In this document: positions 62,493-64,000 of the stretch, piece after piece
How the letters are laid out: each line of letters starts with the position of its first letter
Numbering within the stretch: position 1 is the first letter of the stretch
Assembly: GCA_946407705.1 (NCBI GenBank)
Contig: CAMJPC010000002.1
Location: forward strand, 62,001-126,000
Length of the DNA stretch: 64,000 nt
Direction of reading: 5' to 3'
Source of the DNA: an uncultured Clostridia bacterium
Lineage (GTDB): Bacteria; Bacillota; Clostridia; Saccharofermentanales; Saccharofermentanaceae
Translations under genes and position numbers: made by a program
The notes under the pieces: generated by a model
Told to the model about the DNA's origin: nothing
What the model saw: the letters and a program-made list of their open reading frames with translations, nothing else
The model's database searches: none

Positions 62493-64000
62493 ATGTCAGA
62501 TCAGAACAGCAACGTAGAGTTAAGACTACAGGAAGTTGCAGACAGAGTTCACGGCCTTAGACTCGACATGGGTCTCACACCTGAAGAAGTTGCTTCCAAG
62601 CTTGATATTTCGACTGAAGAATATCTCAAGTTTGAAGAAGGAACCCAGGATTTCAACTTTACGTTCATTTACAAGTTCGCTAACCTCGCAGGCGTTGAGA
62701 TCTCAGACATCATGGAAGGATCTTCTCCTTCCCTCAAGGAATATGCCGTAACGAGAAACGGCCAAGGAAGCCCTATCACAAGACGTACGGGCTATAAGTA
62801 CCAGCGTCTTGCATCACGTTTCAAGAATAAGCTCTGCGAGCCTTTCCGTGTCGTAGTGCCTTATTCCGAGGAAGCTCTTAACCCTCCGTATCACCTCGTT
62901 TCACACAACTATCAGGAGATGAACATCGTCGTTAAGGGTACTCTCAAGGTAATCATCGGCGATTCCTCCGAGGTCCTTCACGAAGGCGACTCCATCTATT
63001 TCGACTCCACACAGCCTCACGGCGAGTTTGCATTGGGCGGCGAGGACTGCGTATTCTATGCGATCATCCTCAACCCTGAGGCATGGGGCAAGGGCGAGAA
63101 CTACACCACTCCTTACAACTCCGAAGAGCTCCGCACCGACAACGTTACCAACGTTGACGCTGCCAATCTTGAAGATCCGGTCTATGCTCATTATCTCAAC
63201 GGCATCCTTGATGAGAACGGCACGATGGTCGATGTCGACGTAAACGTTCCCGCATGCAAGAAGTTCAACTTCGCATTCGACTGCGTTGACGTCATAGCAG
63301 ACAAGAACCCCAACAAGCTCGCAATGCTCTGGGTCGCAAAAGACTGCGTAACCGAGAGGAGATTCACATTCGGAGACATCAAGAAGTATTCCAACATGAC
63401 AGCGAACTACTTCAAATCCTTGGGCATCGGCAAGGGCGACAAGGTCGTACTCGTACTCAAGAGACACTATCAGTTCTGGTTCGCCATGATGGGTCTCGAA
63501 AAGCTCGGTGCCATCGCGATCCCCGCTACCCACCTTCTCCGTGACCACGACTACGAGTACCGCTTCAACGCCGCAGGCGTTAAGGCTGTCTTCTGCACCG
63601 CTGACGACGATGCTGCTGACGAAGCCGAGAAGGCGGCAAAGGCATGCGGAGTTGAGACTCTCATCCTCTGCAACGGTTCAAGACCCGGATGGCACGACTT
63701 CAACGAAGAGTTTAAGAGTTTCTCTGATGTCTTCGAGCGTCCCGCCGATTATGCATGCGGCTACGATCCGATGGTCATGTTCTTCACATCAGGAACATCA
63801 GGCTATCCTAAGATGGCTCTGCACTCCTACATGTATGCGATCGGCCACATCCCTACAGCTAAGTACTGGCAGAACGTAGACCCTAACGGTCTCCACTTCT
63901 CCATCTCCGATACAGGCTGGGGTAAAGCTCTCTGGGGCAAGCTCTACGGTCAGTGGCTCTGCGAAGCTCCCGTCTTCACATTCGACTTTGACCGCTTCAA
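62493..64000 (+). CDS. XRE HTH - cupin - AMP-binding (acyl-CoA synthetase) fusion; 3' end outside window
   Basis: HTH LRLQEVADRVHGLRLDMGLTPEEVASKLDISTEEYLKFEEG; cupin MNIVVKGTLKVIIGDSSEVLHEGDSIYFDSTQPHGEF; AMP-binding MVMFFTSGTSGYPKMALHSY. ATG 62493 after AAAAGGAG; frame open to window end. Confidence 0.92.
   Translation, partial: MSDQNSNVELRLQEVADRVHGLRLDMGLTPEEVASKLDISTEEYLKFEEGTQDFNFTFIYKFANLAGVEISDIMEGSSPSLKEYAVTRNGQGSPITRRTGYKYQRLASRFKNKLCEPFRVVVPYSEEALNPPYHLVSHNYQEMNIVVKGTLKVIIGDSSEVLHEGDSIYFDSTQPHGEFALGGEDCVFYAIILNPEAWGKGENYTTPYNSEELRTDNVTNVDAANLEDPVYAHYLNGILDENGTMVDVDVNVPACKKFNFAFDCVDVIADKNPNKLAMLWVAKDCVTERRFTFGDIKKYSNMTANYFKSLGIGKGDKVVLVLKRHYQFWFAMMGLEKLGAIAIPATHLLRDHDYEYRFNAAGVKAVFCTADDDAADEAEKAAKACGVETLILCNGSRPGWHDFNEEFKSFSDVFERPADYACGYDPMVMFFTSGTSGYPKMALHSYMYAIGHIPTAKYWQNVDPNGLHFSISDTGWGKALWGKLYGQWLCEAPVFTFDFDRF

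Noticed and set aside
1-64000. Prophage, transposon or defence-island content
   Set aside because: No integrase, transposase, capsid, restriction, toxin-antitoxin or Cas-like genes recognised; gene content is metabolic, signalling and envelope.

Overview
64 kb chromosomal window. The gene content (T-box, preQ1 riboswitch, FecR/LTA-synthase-type envelope genes, class III RNR) suggests a Clostridia-like Firmicute; this is inference. About 52 protein genes, 2 tRNAs, no rRNA, and no recognisable CRISPR array, prophage or IS element. Main blocks: (a) a three-gene signalling operon (REC-GGDEF-REC-HD-GYP; hybrid histidine kinase with Hpt; hybrid kinase-REC fused to a DegV-like domain); (b) two FecR paralogues, a CHASE2 adenylate cyclase and an MBL-GAF-GGDEF protein; (c) a queuosine-precursor transporter/queF operon behind a preQ1-I-like riboswitch; (d) a complete shikimate-to-chorismate gene set, with a chorismate mutase-AroE-AroK fusion and an apparent Phe/Tyr leader-peptide attenuator (MKTAVFFFAYNYYYYFGDKV) upstream of DAHP synthase; (e) BspA-like LRR proteins; (f) nrdD (thioredoxin-like tail)/nrdG with NrdR-like boxes; (g) a nucleosidase-like / SPL-like radical SAM / SDR operon; (h) a T-box leader preceding an XRE-cupin-AMP-binding fusion that runs off the window. 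Strongest second-look items: the aromatic attenuator, the kinase-DegV fusion, the T-box with XRE-cupin-acyl-CoA-synthetase fusion, and the SPL/nucleosidase cassette. Everything was read by eye; novelty could not be checked against databases.
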